Below, piece by piece: positions 23,710 to 34,021 of a stretch of 34,693 nt of DNA. Source of the DNA: JAFAGX01 sp035624085 (GTDB lineage Bacteria > Acidobacteriota > Terriglobia > Terriglobales > Acidobacteriaceae); assembly GCA_035624085.1 (NCBI GenBank), contig DASPSE010000086.1:1-34693 (forward strand). The letters are read 5' to 3'. Each line of letters opens with the position of its first letter. The first letter of the stretch is position 1. Position numbers and translations under genes: made by a program. The notes beneath the pieces were generated by a model that searched no databases, had not been told where the DNA came from, and was given only the letters and a program-made list of their open reading frames with translations.

Positions 23710-24657
23710 TCAGCCGTTTGTCGTGGCCGTGCCGTGTTCTTCAAGGAATCTCTCCGCTTCGAGTGCCGCCATGCAACCTGTGCCCGCTGCAGTGATGGCT
23801 TGGCGATAGCGCCGGTCCTGCACGTCGCCGCACGCATAAACACCGGGCACTCGCGTGAAAACGTTGCGTGTTGTCTTGAGATATCCGTCCTGATCGGTAT
23901 CGAGCTGACCTTCAAAGATCTTGGCGTTGGGGATGTGCCCAATGCCCAGGAACATGGCGCTGGCCGGGAATTCCCAAACGTCTCCCGTTTTCACGTTGCG
24001 CAGCTGCAAGCCAGTCACCTCTTTTCTGGAGGTGTCGTAAACATCATCCACGACTGTGTTCGTAAGAAAATGGATTTTCTCATTGCGTTGGGCGCGCTCC
24101 AGCATGATCTTTGAAGCGCGAAACGCATCCCGGCGATGAATGATGGTGACTTTCGTTGCAAAGCGGGTGAGAAAGATCGCTTCCTCCATGGCAGAATCGC
24201 CGCCGCCGATCACGGCAATTTCTTTGCCGGAAAAGAAAAACCCGTCGCAAGTGGCGCAGGAGGAAACTCCGTGCCCGATGAGCTGCTGCTCATGCGGCAA
24301 TCCGAGCCAGCGAGCCGAAGCGCCACTGGCGATGATCAGTGTGCGGGCATGGACAACTTCGTGGCTGATGTGAATCCGGAAAGGCCGGACGCTTAGGTCA
24401 GCGCTGGTCACATGCCCGAGTTTGTATTCGGCGCCGAAACGCGCGGCTTGCTTGCGCATGTTCTCGACCAACTCGGGTCCCTGAATTCCTTCAGGAAATC
24501 CGGGGAAATTTTCTACCAGGGTGGTAAGCGAGAGTTGTCCTCCGGGCTCGTGGCCCTCGATTACCAGCGGTTTCAGGTTGGCACGCGCCGTGTAGAGCGC
24601 GGCTGTGTGGCCGGCGCAGCCGGAACCGATTATGACGACGTTGCGGATATTTTCCAT
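23710..24657 (-). CDS. trxB: Thioredoxin reductase
   Basis: The 315-residue product has the FAD-binding motif GSGCAGHTAA (usually GxGPAG; Cys replaces Pro here), GGQLSLTT and the redox-active CATC in SSCATCDG. The NADPH site is GGGDSAMEEA, and the C-terminal FAD part is YACGDVQDRRYRQA. It reduces thioredoxin with NADPH in the cytoplasm. No selenocysteine is present; the active site is the normal CxxC. TTG 24666 is an alternative start, but ATG 24657 matches the usual N-terminus. TAATTT lies 7 nt upstream on the minus strand. It is flanked by an exported unknown and the TonB-C gene, possibly as one operon. Confidence 0.96.
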   Translation of the reverse strand: MENIRNVVIIGSGCAGHTAALYTARANLKPLVIEGHEPGGQLSLTTLVENFPGFPEGIQGPELVENMRKQAARFGAEYKLGHVTSADLSVRPFRIHISHEVVHARTLIIASGASARWLGLPHEQQLIGHGVSSCATCDGFFFSGKEIAVIGGGDSAMEEAIFLTRFATKVTIIHRRDAFRASKIMLERAQRNEKIHFLTNTVVDDVYDTSRKEVTGLQLRNVKTGDVWEFPASAMFLGIGHIPNAKIFEGQLDTDQDGYLKTTRNVFTRVPGVYACGDVQDRRYRQAITAAGTGCMAALEAERFLEEHGTATTNG

Positions 24658-24701
24658 AGGAAGCAAATTAGATTTCCAGGACCGCGATTTGGGTTCAACC
24701 G

Positions 24702-25445
24702 CTACTGAGACTTCTGCTGCGGCCCGGCATTGGTTGTCGTCGGCTTTACAGGTTTGCGTGCCGTTCCGGCAACATGAATCCGCGACATCTCTTCGGGCAC
24801 TGCGGAGCGGACTCCGAGAAGATTGCGGTACTTGGCTGCAATCGACGACGCACTCTGGAACAGCGGCTCATAGGCAGTCTGATCGGGCGCCGGATTCCCT
24901 TCCGATCCGGAGCAGCGGGCCAACACAATTGAAGATTTTCCAAAGCGCTCCAGTTTGATCCGGCTGGCCGGCGTGTCCGTTGCCAACATGTTCGCTGGCG
25001 TGGTCACAGCCGATGCACTGTCTTCCACGGCGATCTGCATCAGGTCTTTCGGATCGCGAACCCGGAAAACCAGGGTTTCAACCATGCTCTTAGCATCCCG
25101 GCTAAACGAGTATTGTACGGTCGAGAACGGGGATGAAACAGGAAACTCGCGGCGCATGCGCACCCAATCCGCCGCCCCAGCATCGGAAGCCGGTTGCGCA
25201 CTCTCGCCCATCGGAAGCGAAGTCGCGGCCTGGTCCGGGATCGAGCGCCCTCGATCAACCTCAAAATCCTGGCTGAAGGATGTTCTCTGCGGAATACGTG
25301 CCAAGGCGGAGGCAATTTCCTGCTGCTCCTCCGGCGAGGGAGAACACACGTTGAGCACATTCACCTTGACCGGCGGCTGCTGCTGAGCGACGACCGCATA
25401 AGCCAAGTCAAGACTGATCAGGATCACCAGGATGTTTCGCAGCAC
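24702..25445 (-). CDS. Exported protein of unknown function
   Basis: The 247-residue product has a signal peptide (MLRNILVILISLDLAYAVVA; start GTG 25445). The mature part has alternating strands in the middle: FPVSSPFSTVQYSFSRDAKSMVETLVFRVRDPKDLMQIAVED. The ends are disordered, rich in Pro, Thr, Gln and Ala. One Cys pair is possible (C34 and the Cys of LARCSGSEG). I do not recognise a family. It precedes trxB by 44 bp on the same strand. Confidence 0.65.
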   Translation of the reverse strand: MLRNILVILISLDLAYAVVAQQQPPVKVNVLNVCSPSPEEQQEIASALARIPQRTSFSQDFEVDRGRSIPDQAATSLPMGESAQPASDAGAADWVRMRREFPVSSPFSTVQYSFSRDAKSMVETLVFRVRDPKDLMQIAVEDSASAVTTPANMLATDTPASRIKLERFGKSSIVLARCSGSEGNPAPDQTAYEPLFQSASSIAAKYRNLLGVRSAVPEEMSRIHVAGTARKPVKPTTTNAGPQQKSQ

Positions 25446-25571
25446 AGGGCATTCTAGCAGGAGCGACAGCGGAGACAGGGTGTCAGGTATCGAGTGCCAG
25501 CGTACTTTTATCTGAGCGGGAATCTGAGACCCGAAGCGTGATCCGTGCAGCCGCTGCTTCCCATGTGCATC

Positions 25572-25577
25572 TATAAT
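25572..25577 (+). promoter_or_regulatory. Putative -10 box (TATAAT) just upstream of the phosphatase start
   Basis: A perfect TATAAT ends 12 nt before ATG 25590, so the predicted leader is about six nt. This argues for that start over the upstream in-frame codons at 25545 and 25563, because the box would lie inside the coding region otherwise. No clear TTGACA-like -35 is seen. Confidence 0.45.
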
Positions 25578-25589
25578 TCAAACAACGTC

Positions 25590-27758
25590 ATGGCGGTTTC
25601 TTACCGTTATCTTCGCATAAGGCTTGCCCAGGCAGGACTGCTGCCGACCAGCAAAGTCGCGCTGATCGCCTGGTACTTGCTGGGTCTGGATCTGTTTCTT
25701 TTCGTGTTGGAGAAGTTGTTCGGCATGTTCAAACCAGCCTGGGGCCAAGGACTTGGCGGTTGGGTCAGTTTTCTCAGTTTCGTAGTTATTGTTCTCTTTG
25801 CGGTCCTGGCATTTCGCTGGATGAAAGCGAAGCTACTGTGGCGCCTGCGCAACCGGCTGATCGTCACTTATACATTCATCGGTGTAATCCCGGTGGTGCT
25901 GCTGGTTGCTCTCGCTCTGGGTTCGCTTTATCTGTTTGCGGGCCAATTCGCCACGTTCATCGTCACCTCAGGATTGAACTCTGAACTGAAGAGCCTGGAC
26001 GCTGGCAACGCCGCGATCGCACATCACATAGCCACGGAGCTACAACGTGGATTGAGCAGCACGGCGGCGCTTGAGAGCTTGCGCCAACGCAATAAGGCCT
26101 GGGCCCACCGCCAGGTCTGCGTCTGGCTAGATAAGAAGCTAATTCTGAACAATACTCCAGCTGGCGCCAGTCCCGCGGCGCTGATCGTTCCTCACTATCT
26201 AAAGGCTCCTTTTCACGACGTCGTGCGCGACCACGACGAACTTTACCTTCGAGCCGTCGAAACAGTTCCGGTCACCGGCGGAATATTGACCGTTATCTCC
26301 AGCGAACCATTCGATCAGCATCTGCTGCAGGACTTGGCTACCAACCTTGGAGAAGTGACCCTCTACGCGACGGGCCTAAATCTCGGCAAGGTAGGCCAGG
26401 GCAAGCAAGAAGCGCGTGCTGGCGATGAGAATTCCGCCACGATTACGCTGCACAAGACGGAAGGCGAATACGTGCTGGATACGGGGAATCAGCCACTGAA
26501 GCCAACTTTCATGGCAGGCTCGGTACCGCCGCCAACCCGGCGAATGGATCGTCAGGTCATTTTTCCCACTACCATATCCGTGGTGAATTGGGAGACGGGA
26601 GACCGGCCCAATCCCGCCGCGATCAGCGTTCAGACCCGCATTTCCAAGCTCTATGATCGGCTCTTCGAAGCTCTGGGAGATTTCGCTCCGGCGATCGAGT
26701 TCTTCCTGGTGTTCGTTGCCGTGGTATTCGGGATCATCGAAGTGATCGCACTTTTCATCGGCGGGCGATTGACTCGAACTGTGACCGGCGCGGTTGCTCA
26801 ACTGTATGACGCCACGACGCACATCAACCGCGGAGATTTCAGCCATCGCATTCCGGTGAAGTCGAATGACCAGATCGCAACTCTCGCCAACTCCTTTAAT
26901 TCGATGACTGCGTCGCTGGAAAAACTGATTGAAGAGCAGAAAGAGAAGCAAAGACTCGAAAATGAACTGGTGATCGCACAGGAAGTACAGGCCCAGCTTT
27001 TCCCTAAAGAAGTCTCGCAACTGTCTACGCTAGAAGTACATGGCTTCTGCCGTCCAGCGCGAACGGTGAGCGGAGATTACTACGACTTTCTCAGGCTAGA
27101 GTCCGACAGACTGGTTCTGGCCGTCGGCGATATCAGCGGGAAGGGCATCTCAGCGGCCTTGATGATGGCTACGATTCACTCGGCGGTACGCGCGTATAGC
27201 CTTCAGGATATTCCGGCACTACGCGAACCGGTGGCAGTGGGTGCAGCCTCCGGTTCGAGCGCGATGCTGGTTTCTGGATTCCAAGGACCGGAGGTCTCTC
27301 CGGCCGCATTGCTCGCGCTTCTGAATCATCAGATTTACGAGAGCACACCACGGGAAAAGTACGCGACTCTGTTTCTCGGAATCTATCACGGCGCCGAGTA
27401 CAAACTCACTTACAGCAATGGCGGGCACCTGCCGCCGATCATCATGAGTGAGGACGGAGGCATCCGGCGGCTAGACTGTGGCGGGACCGTGATTGGCCTT
27501 TTCGACCACATGACTTACGAAGAGGCTTCGGTTTCTATTCGCCCCGGAGAGATTCTTCTGGCCTACAGCGATGGTGTTACCGAGCCGGAAAACGATTTCG
27601 GCGAGTTCGGCGAGAAAAGACTCATTGATCTGGTGCGCGAAAACCGCGACCTTCCGCTGGCACGCATCAGCGAAATTGTCACCGCAGCCGTGGACGATTG
27701 GATCGGCGCCAGCGAACAACCCGACGACGTGACACTGGTGCTGGCCAGAGCCAGGTAG
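25590..27758 (+). CDS. Membrane SpoIIE-type (PP2C) serine phosphatase with HAMP domain
   Basis: The 722-residue product has three N-terminal membrane helices (about 24-42, 58-77 and 91-118). An extracytoplasmic sensor region to about residue 365 and another helix (FFLVFVAVVFGIIEVIALFIGG) follow. A HAMP-like linker (INRGDFSHRIPVKSNDQIATLANSFN) and a short coiled coil lead to the SpoIIE/PP2C domain from about residue 470. The metal-site motifs are VSGDYYDF, VGDISGKGISAALMMA, YSNGGHLPP, AYSDGVTEPEN and DDVTLVLARA. It probably controls an anti-anti-sigma or partner-switch module (known for the family); no partner gene is adjacent. Confidence 0.92.
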   Translation: MAVSYRYLRIRLAQAGLLPTSKVALIAWYLLGLDLFLFVLEKLFGMFKPAWGQGLGGWVSFLSFVVIVLFAVLAFRWMKAKLLWRLRNRLIVTYTFIGVIPVVLLVALALGSLYLFAGQFATFIVTSGLNSELKSLDAGNAAIAHHIATELQRGLSSTAALESLRQRNKAWAHRQVCVWLDKKLILNNTPAGASPAALIVPHYLKAPFHDVVRDHDELYLRAVETVPVTGGILTVISSEPFDQHLLQDLATNLGEVTLYATGLNLGKVGQGKQEARAGDENSATITLHKTEGEYVLDTGNQPLKPTFMAGSVPPPTRRMDRQVIFPTTISVVNWETGDRPNPAAISVQTRISKLYDRLFEALGDFAPAIEFFLVFVAVVFGIIEVIALFIGGRLTRTVTGAVAQLYDATTHINRGDFSHRIPVKSNDQIATLANSFNSMTASLEKLIEEQKEKQRLENELVIAQEVQAQLFPKEVSQLSTLEVHGFCRPARTVSGDYYDFLRLESDRLVLAVGDISGKGISAALMMATIHSAVRAYSLQDIPALREPVAVGAASGSSAMLVSGFQGPEVSPAALLALLNHQIYESTPREKYATLFLGIYHGAEYKLTYSNGGHLPPIIMSEDGGIRRLDCGGTVIGLFDHMTYEEASVSIRPGEILLAYSDGVTEPENDFGEFGEKRLIDLVRENRDLPLARISEIVTAAVDDWIGASEQPDDVTLVLARAR

Positions 27759-27848
27759 GGTCACAAATTTCTCGAGCCCTTATCCGGTCCGTCTCTGACG
27801 ACGATGTTCTGTCGAAGCTTCTCATGTCCCGTACACCCAGCGGCAAAA

Positions 27849-27864
27849 GGTTCCACGTGGAACA
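27849..27864. promoter_or_regulatory. parS site 1 (GGTTCCACGTGGAACA)
   Basis: This 16-mer contains the perfect dyad GTTCCACGTGGAAC and matches the consensus bacterial parS (tGTTnCACGTGnAACa type). It is about 190 bp upstream of parA. ParB binds such sites and spreads along the origin-proximal chromosome. Confidence 0.92.
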
Positions 27865-27886
27865 TCTGAACCAATAGAGTAAACAG

Positions 27887-27902
27887 TGTTCCACGTGGAA
27901 CG
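27887..27902. promoter_or_regulatory. parS site 2 (TGTTCCACGTGGAACG)
   Basis: This is a second copy of the same GTTCCACGTGGAAC dyad, 38 bp from the first. Two close sites strengthen the parS call and suggest the segment is near the origin. Confidence 0.92.
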
Positions 27903-28053
27903 TTCGACTGTGGAAAGACGCGGCGTTGCCATCTCCAACTTGCTAAGATTCCACAAAAATGTCCTGCCTGCGTTGCTGCACCGAAATCCGTCATTGCAAA
28001 TCCACATTGATTCGCACTATGCTGCCGACATCTCTGGGTTCTCCGAAAACTGA

Positions 28054-28944
28054 ATGGGACGCGTTCTGGCTATAGCCAACCAGAAGGGCGGCGTTGGCAA
28101 GACCACGACCGCCGTCAACTTGGCGTCGTCCATTGCGGCAGCCGAAGTCAACACGCTGCTCGTGGATTGCGATCCTCAGTCAAACACCACCAGCGGCCTC
28201 GGCTTGGTCAAAGATCCGGAACGAATCAATACCTACCACTTGTTGATGGGGATGGCCGCGGCGGATCAGGCGCTGCAAAAGACCGAACTGGAACAGCTAT
28301 GGCTGATTCCGGCGCACAAGAACCTGATCGGCGCAAATCTTGAGTTGGTTGATGCTGAGCGCCGGGAATTTCGGCTGCGCGACGCACTGGCGCCCTTGCG
28401 TGAGCGCTTTCGCTACGTCGTTCTGGATTGTCCTCCAGCGCTAGACCTGCTGACTCTTAACGCCCTGGTTGCAGCCGACGCCGTGCTGATCCCCATGCAG
28501 GCGGAGTATTTCGCCCTTGAGGGCATTTCTGAGCTTCTCGACACCATCGAGCGGATTCGCTCCGGCTTCAATCCCGAACTCACCGTGGAAGGCGTGGTTT
28601 TGACGATGTTCGACGATCGTACGAACCTGGCGCAGCAAGTGACCGCTGAGTTGAGCCGATACTTCGGCGAGAAGCTCTGTAAAACTACGATTCCCCGGAA
28701 TGTTCGCCTGGCCGAGGCGCCCAGCCATGGAAAGCCGGCTTTGCTCTATGACGTTCGTTCGCGGGGAGCTGAAAGCTACATCAAGCTCGCCAAAGAAATT
28801 CTTGAGCGAAGCGGCGTTGTGCAGGAGATGCAAGGCGAAACTTCTGAACTGGTTGACGAGAAGCAGGTGGTCAACGCTCCCCGCTGGAAGCGATGGATTA
28901 CGGAGCGCAACCGGTTAATCACGATGAACATTCAAGATCGATGA
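28054..28944 (+). CDS. parA: Chromosome partitioning ATPase
   Basis: The 296-residue product is a Soj/ParA ATPase: deviant Walker A NQKGGVGKTTTAVNLA at residues 9-24, DCDPQSNTTSGLG, and LDCPPALDLLTLNALVAADAVLIPMQ. The C-terminal part includes IPRNVRLAEAPSHGKPALLYD. It forms a gradient that moves ParB-parS complexes. No Shine-Dalgarno precedes the ATG. It lies 190-205 bp after two parS sites and 85 bp before parB. Confidence 0.97.
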   Translation: MGRVLAIANQKGGVGKTTTAVNLASSIAAAEVNTLLVDCDPQSNTTSGLGLVKDPERINTYHLLMGMAAADQALQKTELEQLWLIPAHKNLIGANLELVDAERREFRLRDALAPLRERFRYVVLDCPPALDLLTLNALVAADAVLIPMQAEYFALEGISELLDTIERIRSGFNPELTVEGVVLTMFDDRTNLAQQVTAELSRYFGEKLCKTTIPRNVRLAEAPSHGKPALLYDVRSRGAESYIKLAKEILERSGVVQEMQGETSELVDEKQVVNAPRWKRWITERNRLITMNIQDR

Positions 28945-29029
28945 GGGGTCTTCGTGAGCAACCCTCCCGGACAACCGAGAACGGCTGCGCTCACGTAGCC
29001 TAATAAAACCAACAACATTGGAGAAGATG

Positions 29030-30022
29030 ATGGAAAACACAGCCGTAACAGACAGGACATCGGAAAAGCGCAGAGCTCTGGGGCGTGGCTTGGATTCATT
29101 GTTGCCTGCGCGACCGCATGTGGTAGCAGGAACGGCGATCGCTGCCCTTACACAGACGAGCCCTACCGCAGAAGCTCCGGTGGAACTCGGAGATCTGGCG
29201 ACCGTAGCGCCACGGCCTGAGTCCGGCGAGACAGTCTGTCGCATTGGGTTGGACCAGATCGACGAGAATCCCTACCAAACGCGGCGCTCGTTCGATCAGA
29301 GGGCGCTTGAGGAATTGGCCGAGTCGATCCGCGCCAACGGTATTGTCCAGCCGATCGTGGTGCGGCCCTCGCTCAATAGCCGCTACATGCTGATTCTCGG
29401 CGAGCGGCGTTGCCGGGCCGCGAAACTGGCCGGGGAGACGACGATTCCGGCGATCGTGCGGCAAGTCTCGAACGAACAGGCCGCAGAGATAACGATTGTC
29501 GAAAACCTCCAGCGCCAGGATCTGAACTGCTTGGAGCAGGCGCACGCCTTTGCGCGGCTCAGCCGGGAGTTCGGCTTGACACAAGAGCAGATCGGACAGA
29601 AAACCGGTTGCTCCCGCGAGTCGGTTTCCAATTACATGCGGCTGCTGAAGCTTCCCGAGGAGGTGCAAGAGCTAATCAGCGAGGGCAAGCTTGGGTTCAG
29701 CGAGGCGCGCGTGCTACTGCAGTTAGTAAATCCGGAAACCATTCCGCACTTTGCTAAGGAGGCGGTTAAAAAACAATTATCGGTGGCGCAGTTAACGGCG
29801 CTTGTCGATTATGCCAACCTTCCAGGCGACTCTGGCCCAGATCGAGAAAACGGCACGCGCTGGGTCGATCCGAACGTGCGGGCGATCCAGACTGAGCTGG
29901 AGCAACTGCTGGGATGTAGGGTGCGAATCAGTGACCGGAAGGGAAAAGGAAAGATCGTGATTGAGTACGCCAGTTTGGAGGATTTTGATCGCGTGGTAGA
30001 GATGCTAAAAGGGAAGGAGTAG
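29030..30022 (+). CDS. parB: Chromosome partitioning protein ParB (CTPase, parS-binding)
   Basis: The 330-residue product has the short basic N-terminal motif RRALGRGLDSLLP, which stimulates ParA. The N-terminal CTP-binding domain carries NPYQTRRSF and the GERRCRAAKLAG motif. A helix-turn-helix domain with TQEQIGQKTGCSRESVSNYMRLL and the C-terminal dimer domain complete the layout. The start is ATG 29030 with GGAG 6 nt upstream; the preceding ATG 29027 is only 3 nt from it. Confidence 0.97.
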   Translation: MENTAVTDRTSEKRRALGRGLDSLLPARPHVVAGTAIAALTQTSPTAEAPVELGDLATVAPRPESGETVCRIGLDQIDENPYQTRRSFDQRALEELAESIRANGIVQPIVVRPSLNSRYMLILGERRCRAAKLAGETTIPAIVRQVSNEQAAEITIVENLQRQDLNCLEQAHAFARLSREFGLTQEQIGQKTGCSRESVSNYMRLLKLPEEVQELISEGKLGFSEARVLLQLVNPETIPHFAKEAVKKQLSVAQLTALVDYANLPGDSGPDRENGTRWVDPNVRAIQTELEQLLGCRVRISDRKGKGKIVIEYASLEDFDRVVEMLKGKE

Positions 30023-30151
30023 GGCTTCCAGAACCTAGGTAGATAAGAATCCAGGCAGTTACTGGTGGAATAGTTAGCGTGCCGACCTAGCCAAGTTGCC
30101 TCGCCGGAGAGCAATTTTGGCCTCTGATTGGAGTAAAAGTGGGAAGCGCCG

Positions 30152-31579
30152 TTATCGCCTGGTACTTGCTGGCTGAATTTCTTCCACATCCACCCAGTTC
30201 GTGGGATATGAACCCGTGTAGCAGGCGCTGCAATAGGTAGTCTTTTCGCCATCGCCGCAAGCTTTTTTGAGCCCCTCGAGTGAGAGGTACGCAAGAGAGT
30301 CGGCGCCAATGAATTCGCGAATCTCTTCGATCGACTTATTAGCCGCGATCAGTTCTCTCTTCGACGGAGTGTCCACGCCATAAAAACACGGAGAGATTGT
30401 CGGCGGACACGAGATGCGCATGTGGACTTCTTTCGCGCCTGCGCTGCGCACCATGCGCACGATCTTGCGGCTGGTCGTGCCGCGGACGATGGAATCGTCG
30501 ATCAGCACGATGCGTTTTCCCTCAAGCAGGCTCCGCACCGGGTTCAGCTTCAATTTGACCCCGAAGTCACGCACGCTTTGCTGCGGCTCGATGAAAGTCC
30601 GCCCAACATAGTGATTCCGGATGAGGCCAAACCGAAAAGGAATGCCGCTTTCGGCCGCATAGCCCATAGCAGCCGTGACCCCGGAATCCGGCACAGGAAC
30701 GACGATGTCGGCCTCTGCCGGCGCTTCGCGCGCCAGTTGGCGCCCCAGCTCCTCGCGGCTCTCCTGCACCGCGCGTCCAAATACCAGGCTGTCCGGGCGG
30801 GAAAAGTAGACGTGCTCGAAAATGCAGCTCGATTGGGGCTGCGCGGTGGAGTAGAAACGCGACGTTATCCCCTCCGGGCCGATCACGATCAGCTCACCGG
30901 GCTTCACATCGCGCTCGAAGGTAGCGCCAATCAGGTCGAATGCACAGGTTTCGGAGGCGAAAACAATCGTGTCTTGCCTTTCGACCCCTTGCGCCGGGAT
31001 CCTTCCCATGGCCAGCGGACGGAAACCGCGTGGATCGCGTGCCGCAAAAATTCGATCTGAACTGACCATGACGAGCGAAAACGCGCCTTCCACTCTCCGC
31101 AGCGCATCCGCCATGGCCTCCGGCAGGGTCTGTTCTTTCGAGAGCGCAATTAGGTGCACAATGACTTCGGTGTCACTGTTTGTCTGAAAGATCGAACCCT
31201 GGCTCTCCAGTCGGCTGCGAATTTCCGTGGCATTGACCAGATTGCCGTTGTGCGCCAGAGCGATGCTGCCTTTGTTCGATTGCACCATGATAGGTTGGGC
31301 GTTGAGCAGCGCCGAATCGCCTGCCGTGGAATAGCGGGTATGCCCGATCGCCAGCGTTCCGCGGAGCTGGATCAAAACGTCTTCCACAAAAATGTCGGCG
31401 ACCAGGCCCATGGCCCGATGTGCGTGCAGGGTTATGCCGTCGGAGGTGGCGATGCCTGCCGATTCCTGGCCGCGATGTTGCAAGGCATGCAGCCCGAGAT
31501 AGGCAAGCTTCTCCGCCTCAGGGTGCGCGTAAATCGCTACCACGCCGCACTCTTCATGAAATTTGTCGGTTCTTAGCAT
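30152..31579 (-). CDS. purF: Amidophosphoribosyltransferase
   Basis: The 475-residue product begins with a 10-residue propeptide followed by the nucleophile Cys (HEECGVVAIYAH, C11). The glutaminase domain has LHALQHRGQESAGI. The phosphoribosyl domain has VVPVPDSGVTAAMGYA and IVLIDDSIVRGTTSRKIV. The ISCPPTISPC and YCSACYTG cysteines match the Fe-S-binding type found in B. subtilis. It catalyses the first step of purine synthesis. The start codon lies at the edge of a dispersed repeat (31574-31606). It follows purL by 50 bp and is probably cotranscribed. Confidence 0.97.
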   Translation of the reverse strand: MLRTDKFHEECGVVAIYAHPEAEKLAYLGLHALQHRGQESAGIATSDGITLHAHRAMGLVADIFVEDVLIQLRGTLAIGHTRYSTAGDSALLNAQPIMVQSNKGSIALAHNGNLVNATEIRSRLESQGSIFQTNSDTEVIVHLIALSKEQTLPEAMADALRRVEGAFSLVMVSSDRIFAARDPRGFRPLAMGRIPAQGVERQDTIVFASETCAFDLIGATFERDVKPGELIVIGPEGITSRFYSTAQPQSSCIFEHVYFSRPDSLVFGRAVQESREELGRQLAREAPAEADIVVPVPDSGVTAAMGYAAESGIPFRFGLIRNHYVGRTFIEPQQSVRDFGVKLKLNPVRSLLEGKRIVLIDDSIVRGTTSRKIVRMVRSAGAKEVHMRISCPPTISPCFYGVDTPSKRELIAANKSIEEIREFIGADSLAYLSLEGLKKACGDGEKTTYCSACYTGSYPTNWVDVEEIQPASTRR

Positions 31580-31606
31580 TCAGCACTCAGCTGTCAGCCC
31601 TCAGCC
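31574..31606 (-). repeat. Short repeat (ctgacagctgagtgctgaatgct type) containing the purF start
   Basis: The minus strand reads ggctgagggctgacagctga, then gtgctgaatgct, an intergenic repeat word of the type seen in many genomes (recalled, not searched). The purF ATG is inside its end. A TGA lies directly before the ATG in the same frame, so no upstream start is possible. Confidence 0.5.
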
Positions 31607-31629
31607 AAAATCTGTGACCCGCCCACATA

Positions 31630-33954
<2,325 letters not shown>

Positions 33955-34007
33955 GGGGAAGTTCTATTGTCGCATGACGCGAGAGAGATGGATAGGAATC
34001 TGTTTAG

Positions 34008-34013
34008 TATCAT
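34008..34013 (+). promoter_or_regulatory. Putative -10 box (TATCAT) upstream of selB
   Basis: TATCAT ends 8 nt before ATG 34022 in the short gap between divergent purL and selB. A weak AGG also lies 5 nt before the ATG. The -35 is not conserved. Confidence 0.3.
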
Positions 34014-34021
34014 TCAGGTGC

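Noticed and set aside
23188..24114. 308-codon open frame opposite TonB-C and trxB
   Set aside because: It spans two real genes on the other strand and shows no motif of its own.
24240..24280. Selenocysteine in thioredoxin reductase
   Set aside because: The active site is a plain CATC with no UGA codon.
27759..28053. Possible DnaA boxes or replication origin in the gap before parA
   Set aside because: Only distant TTATCCACA-like words (such as aaatccaca) were seen, with no cluster. The parS sites are the only clear signals.
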